A stretch of DNA of 64,000 bases from Ascidia mentula (Eukaryota > Chordata > Ascidiacea > Phlebobranchia > Ascidiidae), in assembly GCA_947561715.1 (NCBI GenBank), contig OX387202.1, forward strand, positions 18,427,001 through 18,491,000, written 5' to 3'. Made by a program: the position numbers and the translations under genes. Below are positions 31,818 through 42,923 of the stretch, piece by piece. A model generated the notes under the pieces. It did no database searches. It was not told the DNA's origin and worked only from the letters and a program-made list of their open reading frames with translations. Every line of letters starts with the position of its first letter. Positions within the stretch are counted from its first letter, which is position 1.

Positions 31818-32711
31818 ATGACGCACGCTCTATATGAGGACAAAGCACTTGTCAAAACCTACAGCGAATTCAGACCAAGATACGGGCAACAGGTTGTTGA
31901 TTGTGTTTTACAAGAAATGGAAAAGGTTTCAGGTTTAAAACCAAAATATCAACTCATGGTTGAAGTTGGTTGTGGAGGGGGACAAGCTACCAACGCCTTT
32001 GCTCCGTATTTCGACAAAGTCTTGGCTTCAGACATCAGTGAAGAGCAAATAAAAGAAGCAAAACAACAAAATCTAAACCAACATGTGAGTTATAGCCTTG
32101 GAATTGCAGAAGATATTACAGTTCCTGACAGAAGTGTAGATTTGCTATTGGCAGCAGAGGCGGCTCATTGGTTTAATTTGGAAAAGTTCTTTGCTGAGGT
32201 TTCAAGGGTACTCAAAAAAGAAGGCGTCTTAGTTTTAACCGGATATTCTGCACCAACAATGATTCCCAGTATAAAAGGAAATATGAAGAACCACTTTGGG
32301 TCGTTTATACAAAGTTTCCTGGAAGAAAAAGTAGCAGCATTCAAGGATGAGCATGTGGATAAACGTAGAGAATGTGTTCTCAAATACAAAAATATTTATG
32401 ACAAAATTCCTACCGACAAGAAACAACGATTCGAAGTAAAACAAACAAAACAGAATTGGAGTTTGGCGACGGCAAAGGGTTTGCTACGATCTAATGCAAT
32501 ATATCCACCTTACATGGAGTTGAAACGAAAAGAAATACAAGAAAGCAAGGAAGAAGTAACAGAGGAAGACATGAGAGACGTGGATTTGGCAGAAATCTTC
32601 GGAAAAACTGTGAAAGAAAAGCTGGGAGTACCCACTTGTTGTGACGAAGATCTGCCTTTAATCGCCCAGTACGAATTTTTCATATTAACGGCAACTGATT
32701 TTTTAGCTTAA
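31818..32711 (+). CDS. SAM-dependent methyltransferase MT14, type C variant, 297 aa
   Basis: The frame opens further upstream only through a TTG, so ATG 31818 (MTHALYEDKALVKTYSEF) is the start. The core differs at TNAFAPYF (V60A) and AKQQNLNQHVSYSLGIAEDITVPD. This post-core segment is shared only with MT23. The tail is unique: LGVPTCCDEDLPLIAQ, ending TATDFLA. PYMELKRKEIQESKEEV resembles MT23. AATAAA is at 32898-32903. The downstream spacer is unlike any other. Confidence 0.9.
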   Translation: MTHALYEDKALVKTYSEFRPRYGQQVVDCVLQEMEKVSGLKPKYQLMVEVGCGGGQATNAFAPYFDKVLASDISEEQIKEAKQQNLNQHVSYSLGIAEDITVPDRSVDLLLAAEAAHWFNLEKFFAEVSRVLKKEGVLVLTGYSAPTMIPSIKGNMKNHFGSFIQSFLEEKVAAFKDEHVDKRRECVLKYKNIYDKIPTDKKQRFEVKQTKQNWSLATAKGLLRSNAIYPPYMELKRKEIQESKEEVTEEDMRDVDLAEIFGKTVKEKLGVPTCCDEDLPLIAQYEFFILTATDFLA

Positions 32712-34378
32712 CTTGCTGCCCATACTGTGCATATGATCATATTCTGTGGAGAATTTATTATGACGAATTTTGGTTGCTGCTGCTTGTAAACCATTGACGC
32801 AAATGTACCATAATATAAACTTAATAACACAAGAGATGAATGTAATTGTTAACCTATCAGCTACGTGCGAATGCTTCACGCTGTGTAAGAACAAGCGAAT
32901 AAAGCTTTCGGTCTAAAGATTTCATTCAAATATGCAGGGAAACCAACATAGGATGGGGTAGATGCGGATGCAAAAGATAAAAAAACGCTTATCAAAAAGG
33001 AAAGAATGTGAGGTTAGAGCAGGCGTTCCCAAATGTTGCGTCCTGGCGCAATATTGTGGCGTTTTTTTTGTTTCTGGGGCGCTGCAAGCTTTGCTGTGGA
33101 CGAATACGTAACTCTGCGTAACATTATAACATTTAAAACGAATTATCGGATCATACGCAAAGGAATTTACTGAAAACACGGTTAACACTGTAAAAATCAC
33201 TTAAAAAGGTCGAAATCTTTTAAGGTGCGTCGTTATCCAGTTTTGTTACGGATGAGTGGTCACCAGTTCATGGAAGTTGGGGACAACTGGGTTCGAGAAA
33301 AGAACAACCCACAAGCAATAGTTGTTGATGATGTGGTGACATAAAAACTCCGTTAGTTTTTTGAACATTTAAGTGTTGTTCAGAATGGTCGAATTATGAC
33401 AAATGACAATATATCACAACTGCATAAATTCGGCGCATCGTTATCAAATTAACAAAGATATTTGTGCTCGTGCGAGTAAAGTTTCTGAAAAACTATGTAC
33501 GACTGCGGAGTGCACCTTTGCGGCACGTTATAAAGCGTCTTGCTTTTCTTTTTTGTTCCTGCTTCAGATTCTACTTTAACGTTTGATTCAACACACTGCC
33601 GTTAGAATTGATGTCATCAATTTTAGGATTTATCATAGAAATCTGGATTTTAATTGTATTTCAGATAAAAATTCAAGTACTTAACAAGTTGACTGTTAGC
33701 TTTCAAGGACACTCAATGCCCTTGTACCATTGGAGAGGTGATATTTGTTTGTACAACTACCCTGCACATGTACAATGGCACACAGGCTTTACGAATATGA
33801 AAAAGCTTGTCAAGGCTTATTGTGAATTCACAACAAGTTGTAGATTGTGTTTTACAAGAAATAGAAAAGTTTCATTGTTTCGACAAAACAAACATAAAGT
33901 TTATAGGCTTAGTTTAAAAAGAAAACACCGTGTGTCTGTCCATTTCTTTCAAAATTATTAAAAAAAAAAAAACTATTAACAATCCTGAGATCTAACTCGT
34001 AGCTATGGAGCAAATTAGTTTTATTTTGTCGCGATTGAAAGCTACGTTCGTTAGAAGAAGAATGCTGTTATATTTGCGGATAAAACACCTCCGGTTTCAA
34101 AAATCGTCAACAGCTTGTGCAGGAATTTGTAACTACAGGAAGCTACAGTGCAGTACGCTTGTCGAACACATTCAGGGCGTAGCGAACAGCAGCATTGCGG
34201 TTGTTTGAATGATTTTCCATTTCCCACATTTCAGTGGTTAATTGCTTTTAACTGCAGTATGTCATTTTGATAATGGCTTGATGTAATTCCATTTATTGCA
34301 ATTCTTTCCAAATGAATATATTTAAATACATAGGTTCAAAGATTGGAAGACAAGAAACACAAAATTAGTTGAAGCGCA
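32712..34378. other. Spacer: mostly unique sequence with an N-terminal gene relic
   Basis: Apart from AATAAA at 32898, a hAT-like caggcgttcccaaa motif at 33020 and the relic at 33784-33873 followed by P2-like sequence to ~34005, this is the least repeated stretch in the array. The open frames at 33608-33961 and 34005-34208 have no recognisable domain, and the first includes the relic out of context. Neither is called. Confidence 0.5.
33784..33873 (+). pseudogene. Relic of a methyltransferase N-terminus
   Basis: The bases aaaaagcttgtcaagg, gaattca and caacaagttgtagattgtgt align with codons ~9-38 of the family. A ~17-base deletion removes the RPRYG region, and homology ends at aatagaaaagttt. 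P2 upstream-type sequence follows directly (accgtgtgtctgtc), so a gene start and a later spacer were joined by deletion. Confidence 0.75.
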
Positions 34379-35272
34379 ATGACGCACGTTCTTTACGAGA
34401 ACAAACAGCTTGTCAATACATACAGCGAATTCAGACCAAGATACGGGCAACAAGTTGTCAATTGTGTTTTACAAGAAATGGAAAAGGTTTCAGGTTTAAA
34501 ACCAAAATATCAACTCATGGTTGAAGTTGGTTGTGGAGGGGGACAAGCTACCAACGTCTTTGCTCCTTATTTCGACAAAGTCTTGGCTTCGGACGTCAGT
34601 GAAGAGCAAATAAAAGAAGCGAAACGACAAAATCAACACCAACATGTAACGTACACCCGTGGAAGGGCTGAGGATATCAAAGTTGCAGATGGAAGTGTAG
34701 ATTTGTTGTTAGCAGCAGAAGCGGCACAATATTTTAATTCCAAAAGGTTTTTCGATGAGGTTTCTCGAGTTCTCAAACAGCACGGAGTCCTAGCTTTGAT
34801 CGGATATACCGCACCCACAATGGTTCCTGTTATAAACGGAAAGCAGAAGAATGAGTTTGCAAGTGTCTTGCAGAGTCTATTAAACGACACCATACAAGAC
34901 TTTATAGATACTCATGAGGAACAACGCCAAGAATGTTTCCTGAAATACCGGAATATTTACGACAACATTCCTGCCGACCGAAAAAAACGATTCGAAGTGG
35001 AAGACACCAAACTAAATTGGACTTTGGCGACAGCAAAAGGTCTGCTTCGATCGACTGATATTTACCCAAGTTATATGGAGAGAAAACGTAAAGAAATACT
35101 GGAAAACAAGGGAGAAGTAACAGAGCAAGACATGAGGGATGTGGATTTTTCAGAAATATTCGGGGAAACCGTTAAACAAAAGTTGGGAGTTCCCACCTTG
35201 CACGATGAAGATTTACATTTGATCGCGCAGTATGAGTTTTTCATACTAACTGCAACTGGTCTAAAAGCCTAG
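34379..35272 (+). CDS. SAM-dependent methyltransferase MT15, type D1, 297 aa
   Basis: It is very close to MT13 from residue 92 on (AAQYFNSKRFFDEV, TAPTMVPVINGKQ), but with its own N-terminus (MTHVLYENKQLVNTYSEF) and an upstream region unlike P1-P5 (gttgaagcgcaATG). TRGRAED replaces CQGRAED. Unlike MT13 it keeps D66 and the full TATGLKA tail. The AHWF signature is again AQYF, so the D1 type as a whole has a changed active-site wall. Confidence 0.92.
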   Translation: MTHVLYENKQLVNTYSEFRPRYGQQVVNCVLQEMEKVSGLKPKYQLMVEVGCGGGQATNVFAPYFDKVLASDVSEEQIKEAKRQNQHQHVTYTRGRAEDIKVADGSVDLLLAAEAAQYFNSKRFFDEVSRVLKQHGVLALIGYTAPTMVPVINGKQKNEFASVLQSLLNDTIQDFIDTHEEQRQECFLKYRNIYDNIPADRKKRFEVEDTKLNWTLATAKGLLRSTDIYPSYMERKRKEILENKGEVTEQDMRDVDFSEIFGETVKQKLGVPTLHDEDLHLIAQYEFFILTATGLKA

Positions 35273-36419
35273 TCTGTAATAAGTAGAAAATGTTAAATCA
35301 ACCAGAAACAATTGAACAGCACAACGTTTCAATCTCAAATGCAAAAAATGATATGTACATAATTTATTTTGGTAATTTTGTTTGCCAAAATTTTTCATTT
35401 AATTCTTTCTAAAAACCAACCCTGATTTTAAATCAAACAATTTTTCAAAGACTGTACTCTGACAACTGCTATACGATGATTTTGACATATTCATGATGGT
35501 GGCAAATAACTTGCAAGTCTGAAATATTTTCGTGTGTTTAAGCGCATTTTGTTTGAACGGCCGAAATTGTACACAACAAGCTAATATATTAAATTTGCAA
35601 GATTTGCTCCAGGTGGGAAATTCATAGTTTGTCTCATTTTCACAGTGCAGATTGTATTTTCATTGCGCAATCTTTGCTTTATAAAATAATTCGTCAAGCT
35701 TGACACAAAACCGCATATGTTAACCCATAAGAGAATACCTTATGCTACCTTGCCGACCGAAACGTTTGCTTACCCTTGAATACCGGAATGTATTTAATGG
35801 GCCTGTTTCATGTTTTACCAGTGATTACGCAGTAAACAACAAGGTAAATCGTTGTTAAATTTTTCGCGTGTGTAAAAATATAAAAAAAGTGGAGAATCAA
35901 AAATCAGTGACTTTCACATGTAGAACAACAAGTATTTTTACTTATTGCACCCAGCATGCTAGATAAAAACGAGACATCTACACAAAAGTATTATCGTCCG
36001 TTTCTCGTTGTCGCAAATGCTTGATTTCATCTTAGTAATGTCTTGTGTCCTGCATGTTTGCTGCATTTACAAAGCGCCTTGTTTACACGACAAAGCTCTT
36101 CACAGACAAACGCACAGGACCCAGACACTATTGAGCGTAGGGTCAGGGGGCTTCACGGATACAAAAAAAAGTTACGTTTGAACCCTCTAGACCAATATTT
36201 GGTTCAGTGTCAAAACCGAATTCAGAACCGTGAGAACGCGTTGGGTAGAGCAAAATATATAGGGAATATTTTTGACCAATCTGTACCACTTAGTTGAAAA
36301 GTGCATGTTCGTATGTAGTATGGGTGTGAATGTCAGGGTATATGGACTAATAAATAGTGTGCTTTATTTAGATACATTAAACATCTGGGAAACTGAAAAC
36401 GAATTCATCTCGAAGCAAA
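35273..36419. other. Spacer: gene relic plus P4 upstream region
   Basis: It contains the A-type relic (35371-35530) and a type A-like 3' flank (cattgcgcaatctttgc). From ~35930 the P4 module, also upstream of MT18, MT24 and MT26, includes gtatggactaataaatag-like sequence and ends ctcgaagcaaa before the ATG. The 84-codon frame at 36043 is disrupted in the other P4 copies. Confidence 0.6.
35371..35530 (+). pseudogene. Relic of a type A methyltransferase 3' end
   Basis: The terminal bases for FDIFMMVANNLQV (gattttgacatattcatgatggtggcaa) are well preserved, while the preceding KQIYNDW region is heavily changed and most codons between are deleted. It is followed by the type A 3' flank. Confidence 0.65.
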
Positions 36420-37284
36420 ATGGTAGAAGCAATATACGAGAACAAAATGTTTGTCAAGACTTACAGTGAACATCGTTCAAGATACGGGCAACAAGTTGTT
36501 GATTGTGTTTTGCAAGAAATGGATAAAGTTTCAGGTTTAAAACCAAAATATCAACTCATGGTTGAAGTTGGTTGTGGAGGGGGACAAGCTACCAACGTCT
36601 TTGCTCCTTATTTCGACAAAGTCTTGGCTTCAGACATCAGTGAAGAGCAAATAAAAGAAGCGAAACGACAAAATCAACACCAACATGTGACATATTGCCA
36701 AGGACGGGCTGAGGATATTAAGGTCGCTGATGGAAGTGTTGATTTGTTGTTAGCTGCAGAATCAGCTCACTACTTCAATTTTAAATTACTCATTGCTGAA
36801 GTTTTAAGGCTTCTCAAAAAAGACGGCATCTTAGTTTTAATCGGATATACTGCTCCCACGATGGTCCCTGTTATTGACAGAAACCTAGAAAACGAGTTTG
36901 CAAGTGTCTTGCAGAATATATTTAACGAGGCCGTAATAGAATTCAAAGACGAGCATTTGGAAAAACGTAGAGAATGTTCACTAAAATATCCAAATATTTA
37001 TCACGACAGTGAAAGAAACGAAAGAAAATTGGACTTTGTCAACAGCAAAGTGTCTCCTTCAATCAGCTGACGTTCATCCAATTTACATGGAGAGAAAACG
37101 TAAAGAATTGCTTGAAAGCAAGGGAGAAGTAACAGAGGAAGACATGAGGGATGTGGATTTGCCAGAAATTTACGGGAAAACTGTCAAACAAAAGCTAGGT
37201 GTTCCTAATTTGAAGGACGAAGATTTACATTTAATCGCCCAGTATGAATACTTTGTAATAACTGCAACTGGCTTAAGAGAATAG
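36420..37284 (+). pseudogene. Methyltransferase MT16, type D3, broken by a 29-bp deletion
   Basis: It is intact through the SAM core (MVEAIYENKMFVKTYSEH, VEVGCGGG, SAHYFNFKLLIAEVLRLL) and then loses 29 bases after tatcacgac (~37010) compared with MT18 and MT24. The full-length family is 894 bases; this is 865. Frame is lost after about residue 200, giving a 216-residue product; the rest of the gene continues in another frame to TAG at 37284. It is otherwise the counterpart of MT24, 17482 bases away. ATTAAA is at 37402-37407. Confidence 0.85.
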
Positions 37285-38689
37285 ATTGTGTCAAGTACTT
37301 TATTCATCAACAATTTTAAACAATGTTGAAACCAAAGGCAGAAAAAGGTGTGACAAAATACTCAAAAACATTCCATATTACGTGCAGAACTTACAATCCA
37401 TATTAAAGTTGCTCTCGTCTGTAACACCTAATCAAGTGATCATACTACCAAAGACGTAGCACTAACACAACTGGTGGAGCTTTGTGTTCACGACCACATA
37501 TATTTCATTCTCTGTGTATTAAATATTAAACCTTGCGGTCTAAAGGACTGGATGAAACAAACTTTCGATCGGTTTTTGCGAATGTAAAAACCATTAGGTT
37601 GACAATGCAATAATTTAACAAAGCATTAAGATGTCGAAGCACAGGTTACACTAAATTTCCGTCGGCAATGTAAACATGTGTTTTTAACGGAAATTTGGGA
37701 CGAGGTATTCTTAATTTCACAACTGCATACATTGATCGTCATGAAATCACGTAAGATAGATGTTTGCGTAATGAAAGCATTCCCTTTGTTTTTGCCGAAG
37801 TGTTTTGTTTGAATTTGATTAAATAAACCAAGGGAGTAACCGACTTGCAGTTATTGCTGCCATCAGAACGAGAATAAGCAGAAAGGAAAAACATATATTT
37901 AAAACCCATATGTTTCCAATAAGAATCATAGGAGTTTCGTTGAAACTGGCATTCAGGAGAAAAGTTCTGCAAAGGCAGGCGTGACGACTGAAAGATATAT
38001 AAATCCGATAGCACGCTTCAATGTCGACACTACGTACTTGTTTTCCAAGGCGTATAGAAATGCCAGGTATTTGCAACATGCAGTAAAACGCATGGTCGCT
38101 TGCCATTGATCGACACAGTCAAATACAAACTCAAAAAAGGGAGCCGAACTAACGTTTTGTTTGGCGAACGATAAGCGAGTCATGCATGGGGAAACACAGA
38201 CAGAACGTTGGTTGCTGACACTCTGAGAAGTCACAGGGATTTTAACATGTTAGTAAACATTTACATGATAGTGGTATAAAGTATAAGAGGTGGATATCGT
38301 CAAGGCCATTGTTACAGAATAGAAAATGATTTACAGAATCGATTTAATACAATGCTGTGCATATTTGCAGAATGATATAAACCCCCTTGCAAACCCAACT
38401 CGCCACAGACAAATGCAAATGGACTAAATATCATTGAGCGCAAGATTAGAGCGCGCCACTGCGTCAAACAGCAGACATATACGTGCAAATGACATATTTC
38501 GGTTTGGAGTCAAAAAACGAACTTAGTGCCTTGAGAACGCGATTAGGACAGGACGATGTTGGGCTAAATTGGAACTTAATATTTATTTTAAGTTTTTGAA
38601 AACGAAATTGATTTGCTTAAAATCCGGTGAATCTCTTCAGACACATTGGACACTTTGGAAAGTGATAACAACTTCATTTTTGTAGCAAA
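37285..38689. other. Spacer: D3 3' flank plus P5 upstream region
   Basis: The 3' flank contains ATTAAA 37402-37407. From ~37560 on it is nearly identical to 55070-56200. The P5 module ends acttcatttttgtagcaaa, a splice-acceptor-like AG four bases before the ATG. Antisense open frames at 37739-38234 are present in the duplicate because the DNA is identical there, but they are degraded in the more diverged copy at 48339-49724, so I do not call them. Confidence 0.55.
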
Positions 38690-39584
38690 ATGGTAGAGGC
38701 TCTGTACGAAAACAAAACGCTGGTCAAGAGTTATAGCGAATTTAGACCAAAATACGAACAACAAGTTGTAGATTGTGTTTTGCAAGAAATGGAAAAGATT
38801 TCAGGTCTAAAACCAAAATATCAACTCATGGTTGAAGTTGGTTGTGGAGGGGGACAAGCTACCAACGTCTTTGCTCCTTATTTCGACAAAGTCTTGGCTT
38901 CAGACATCAGTGAAGAGCAAATAAAAGAAGCGAAACGACAAAATCAACACCAACATGTGACATATTGCCAAGGGCGTGCCGAGGATATTAAGGTTGCAGA
39001 TGGAAGTGTTGATTTGCTGTTAGCAGCACAGGCGGTTCACTATTTTGATTCCGATAAGTTTTTTGCGGAGTCTTTGAGAATTCTCAAGAAAGGCGGCATC
39101 TTAGTTTTAATGGGATATACCGCACCCACCATGGTTCCTGTTATAAACGGAAAGCAGAAGAATGAGTTTGCAAGTGTCTTGCAGAATCTATTAAACGAGA
39201 CTGTCCAAAAATTCACACAAGATCATGTTCAAAAACGCCAAGAGTGTTTTCTCAAATACGATAATATTTACAACAGAATTCCTTCGGACAAGAAAAAACG
39301 CTTTACAGTGAGACAAACAAAACAAAATTGGACTTTGGCGTCAGTAAAAGGTCTCATTCGATCAATCGACATTTACCCGAGTTACATGGAGAGAAAACGT
39401 AAAGAAATACTGGAAAGCAAGGGAGAAGTAACAGAGGAAGACATGAGGGGTGTGGATTTGGCAGAAATATTCGGGAAAAACTGTCAAACAAAAGTTGGGA
39501 GTTCCCACCTTGAAAGATGAAGATTTACATTTGATCGCGCAGTATGAGTTTTTCATACTAACTGCAACTGGTCCAAAAGCTTAG
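38690..39584 (+). pseudogene. Methyltransferase MT17, type D2, frameshifted near the C-terminus
   Basis: It is intact to about residue 263, with QAVHYFDSDKFFAESLRIL and TAPTMVPVINGKQ. Then one extra A in a run (ttcgggaaaaactg versus ttcgggaaaactg, ~39476) changes the frame. The product is 276 aa with 13 aberrant residues ending at 39520; the ancestral frame continues to TAG at 39584, 895 bases in total against 894. The SAM-binding half is undamaged, so a shortened enzyme is conceivable. The same insertion is present in MT25. Confidence 0.8.
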
Positions 39585-40727
39585 TCTGTAATAACTGGGA
39601 AATGTTAAACCAATCCGAAAACATTGACCAGCACAACGTTTCAATCCCAACCGCAAATGCAAAAAATAATATGTACAGAATTTATGTTGGTAAATTTGTA
39701 TGCAAACGTTTTTCGTAAATACTTTCTGAAAACAAACCTTGATTTAAAATTTTTCAAAGACTGTACATTGACACCTGCTATAAGATAATTTTGGCATATT
39801 TATGCTGATCGCAAATAACTTGCAAGTCCGAAATACTTTTGTTTGTTTAAACACATTTTTGTTTGAACGGTCGAAATTGTACACAACAAGCTAATATATT
39901 AAATTTGCAAGATTTGCTCCAGGTGGGAAATTCATAGTTTGTCTCATTTTCACAGTGCCGATTTTATTTGCATTGCGCAATCTTTGCTTTGTAAAATCAC
40001 CTGTCAAGCTTGACACAAAACCGCATATGTTAACCCAAGAGAATACCTTATGCTACCTTGCCGAACGAAACGTTTGCTTACTCTTGAATACCGGGATGTA
40101 TTTAATGGGTCTGTTTCATAGTTTACCAGTGATTACACAGTAAACAACAAGGAAAATCGATGTTAAATGTTTCGCGTGTGTAAAAATATTAAAAAAAATG
40201 GAGAATCAAAAATCAGTGATTTTCACATATAGAACAAGTCCATTTAGTTTATGCACCCAGCATGCTGGATAAAAATGAGACATCTACACAAAAGTATTAT
40301 CGTCCGTTTCTCGTTGTCGCAAATGCTTGATTTCATCTTAGTAATGTCATTGTGTCCTGCATGTTTGCTGCATTCACAAAGCACCTTGTTTACACGACAA
40401 AGCTCTTCACACACAAACGCACAGGACTCAGACACTATTGAGCGTAGGGTCAGGGGGCGTCACGGATACAAAAAGACAGTTACGTTTGAACCCTCTAGAC
40501 CATTATTTGGTTCAGTGTCAAAACCGAATTCAGAACCGTGAGAACGCGTTGGGTAGAGCAAAATATATAGGGAAAATTGTTGACCAATTTGTACCACTTA
40601 GTTGAAAAGTGCACGTTCTTATATAGTATGGGTGTGAATGTCAGGGTATATGGACTAATAAATAGTGTGCTTTATTTAGATACATTAAACATCTGGGAAA
40701 CTGAAAACAATTTCATCTCGAAGCAAA
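39585..40727. other. Spacer: gene relic plus P4 upstream region
   Basis: It holds an A-type relic (39691-39840), a type A-like 3' flank and the P4 module with tatatagtatggg at ~40621 (possible TATA-like element), ending ctcgaagcaaa. It is practically identical to 57096-58238. Confidence 0.6.
39691..39840 (+). pseudogene. Relic of a type A methyltransferase 3' end
   Basis: Recognisable bases run from the FANVFRQ region (gcaaacgtttttcgtaaat) to atgctgatcgcaaataac and ttgcaagtccgaaat, with the codons between mostly deleted. The stop codon is mutated (tccgaa for tctgaa). Confidence 0.65.
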
Positions 40728-41621
40728 ATGGTAGAGGCTCAATACGAAAACAAAATGTTTGTCAAGACTTACAGTGAATATCGTTCAAGATACGGGCAAG
40801 AAGTTGTACATTGTGTTTTACAAGAAATGGAAAAGGTTTCTGGTTTAAAACCAAAATATCAACTCATGGTTGAAGTTGGTTGTGGAGGGGGACAAGCTAC
40901 CAACGTCTTTGCTCCTTATTTCGACAAAGTCTTGGCTTCAGACATCAGTGAGGAGCAAATAAAAGAAGCGAAACGACAAAATCAACACCAACATGTGACG
41001 TATTGCCAAGGACGCGCTGAGGCTATTAAGGTCGCAGATGGAAGTGTAGATTTGTTGTTAGCTGCAGAATCAGCTCATTACTTCAATTTTAAATTGTTCA
41101 TTGCTGAAGTTTTAAGGCTTCTCAAAAAAGACGGCATCTTAGTTTTAATCGGATATACTGCACCCACGATGGTCCCTGTTATTGACAGAAATCTAGAAAA
41201 CGAATTTGCAAGTGTCTTGCAGAATATATTTAACGAGGTCGTAACAGAATTCAAAGATGAGCATTTGGAACAACGTAGAGAATGTTCACTAAAATATCCA
41301 AATATTTATGACGACATTCCCACCGACAAGAAAAATCGATTTCAAGTGAAAGAAACCAAAGAAAATTTCACTTTGGCGTCAGTAAAAGGTCTCATTCGAT
41401 CAATCGACATTTACCCGAGTTACATGGAGAGAAAACGTAAAGAAATACTGGAAAGCAAGGGAGAAGTAACAGAGGAAGACATGAGGGATGTGGATTTGGC
41501 AGAAATATTCGGAAAAACTGTTGAAGAAACGCTGGGTGTTTCGATATTGAAGGACGAGGATTTACAACTCATCGCCCAGTATGAGTTTTTCATACTAACT
41601 GCAAGTAATCTCAGAGTCTAG
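40728..41621 (+). CDS. SAM-dependent methyltransferase MT18, D3 body with NLRV tail, 297 aa
   Basis: The N-terminus is P4-class (MVEAQYENKMFVKTYSEY, RSRYGQEVVHCVLQ). RAEAIKV replaces RAEDIKV. Motif II ends SAHYF, with tyrosine for tryptophan. From ~residue 214 (LASVKGLIRSIDIYPSYM) it switches to the D2-type C-terminus, and its tail is VEETLGVSILKDEDLQ ... TASNLRV, so at least one recombination junction lies inside the gene. AATAAA is at 42093-42098, about 470 bases after the stop. MT26 differs by only a few bases. Confidence 0.92.
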   Translation: MVEAQYENKMFVKTYSEYRSRYGQEVVHCVLQEMEKVSGLKPKYQLMVEVGCGGGQATNVFAPYFDKVLASDISEEQIKEAKRQNQHQHVTYCQGRAEAIKVADGSVDLLLAAESAHYFNFKLFIAEVLRLLKKDGILVLIGYTAPTMVPVIDRNLENEFASVLQNIFNEVVTEFKDEHLEQRRECSLKYPNIYDDIPTDKKNRFQVKETKENFTLASVKGLIRSIDIYPSYMERKRKEILESKGEVTEEDMRDVDLAEIFGKTVEETLGVSILKDEDLQLIAQYEFFILTASNLRV

Positions 41622-42923
41622 ATTGCCACAAGTGCTTCCCTGGTGACAAAAAGAATGTCCTAAACAACATCTAATTACTAAAGACCTAGGAGATTGCCAT
41701 TCCATGTTGTAAATATAAATAATGGGCAAGAAAAAGTAATAACAGTAACTCGGGTCACCTATTCCACCGATACAGGTTACCGTAAACATAGTAACATAAC
41801 GGAAGAAAGCGCTGCAGGTTAGTTGCAAATGCCTCACTATGCACACAAAATGCTGAAAGATCCAAATATTTTGGCCAAAGTGGTTCGTCATGCACCACTT
41901 ACTCACAGCGTTTGTGGGAATGTCAAAAAATGTGCTCTCGGTTGCATTGGCGATGCAGAGGAAATTGATGAAACTACTTGTTTTATCAAATTACTAATTC
42001 GTACACGTGTAGAGAAAATGCTGATAAATTGTTTAACGGTCTTACACTTGTTGTCTATATGTTTTGCTGTGTTGTTGTTGTTGCCTATATGTAATAAAGA
42101 ATTTGACTAACAGCTCAATTTCTTTGATACTTCAAGTGTAGTCAGACATGCAAGAACGTTTTTCAGGAAAGGGGTGTAGTATGTAAGAAAAAGCATCAAA
42201 ACACACTCGCAGTTAGACGATAACTGCAAATTCCCAACAGTATTTGCATTTTGCGTAGATGGAACATAACGCCAAGAACAAAAAAACCAACTGCAATTAA
42301 TCAGAAACACACAAGGCAGTCAGCCTGTTGCTTACTCGGAAAACTTAACCGCTTCCTGTGTTTCCAGCGGTTAGCGCCTTGGTTCTTGCACGCATTTCCC
42401 GGGAGTTTAATAGTAAACAGATTACTTTCTGCAACTTAACATTTGTTTCACTCAGGAAAAGGTAGTACACACAAGCAACAAACTAGATTTGCAGACATCA
42501 AATAGCAAAAAAGTTTATCAAAGTGTAAAAAAGATCAATTCTACATGTTAATTTAGTCCATTTAAAGTTGTTTAAATAACATATCTCGTGCATCGTGCAT
42601 CGTGCATCGTGCATCGTGCATCGTGCATCGTGCATCGTGCATCGTGCATCGTGCATCGTGCATCGTGCATCATAACAGTGAGGTATTTCAACAGCGACAA
42701 TGATCATGGCATTTAGTTTTCATGTAAATGTAAATAGAAAATATAAATGCAAGAGAAAAGAATCAATTCTGACGAAGCGCAAAAAAATTTGAACACAAAT
42801 GTGAGGCTTGGGTCTAAAATGCTTTAACACTACTAGCATAAGATATCTCTGGAAACTTGTATACTTATAGCATAACTTTTTTAAATTTCAAAAACTGAAA
42901 AACAGCATCATATTTCAAGCACA
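41622..42923. other. Spacer: NLRV-type 3' flank plus P3 region with 12-unit repeat
   Basis: The ~480-base 3' flank ends at AATAAA 42093-42098. It contains a 95-codon open frame (41823) that is frame-disrupted by homopolymer changes in three of the five copies of this flank. The P3 module has the 7-bp array at 42588-42671. The acceptor position reads ttcaaaaactg, so the AG is lost. Confidence 0.6.
42588..42671. repeat. 7-bp tandem repeat (GTGCATC), 12 units
   Basis: It is a perfect array ending 252 bases before the MT19 ATG. The allelic counterpart in the duplicated block (60099-60189) has 13 units, one of the few differences between the two blocks. Confidence 0.95.

Noticed and set aside
33608-33961. 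117-codon open frame on the + strand
   Set aside because: It runs through the N-terminal methyltransferase relic in a frame that does not match the family over most of its length, then into P2-type spacer. It is a chance opening.
37739-38234. Three overlapping antisense open frames of 91-95 codons, repeated at 55250-55745
   Set aside because: They are identical only because the DNA block was recently duplicated. The more diverged homolog at 48900-49300 does not keep them.
41823-42110. 95-codon open frame with a hydrophobic end, repeated after several genes (also 44026, 46294, 50818, 59334)
   Set aside because: It lies in the 3' flank ahead of the poly(A) signal. Run-length changes (gtcaaaaaatg versus gtcaaaaaaatatg) break its frame in three of the five copies, so it is not under coding constraint.
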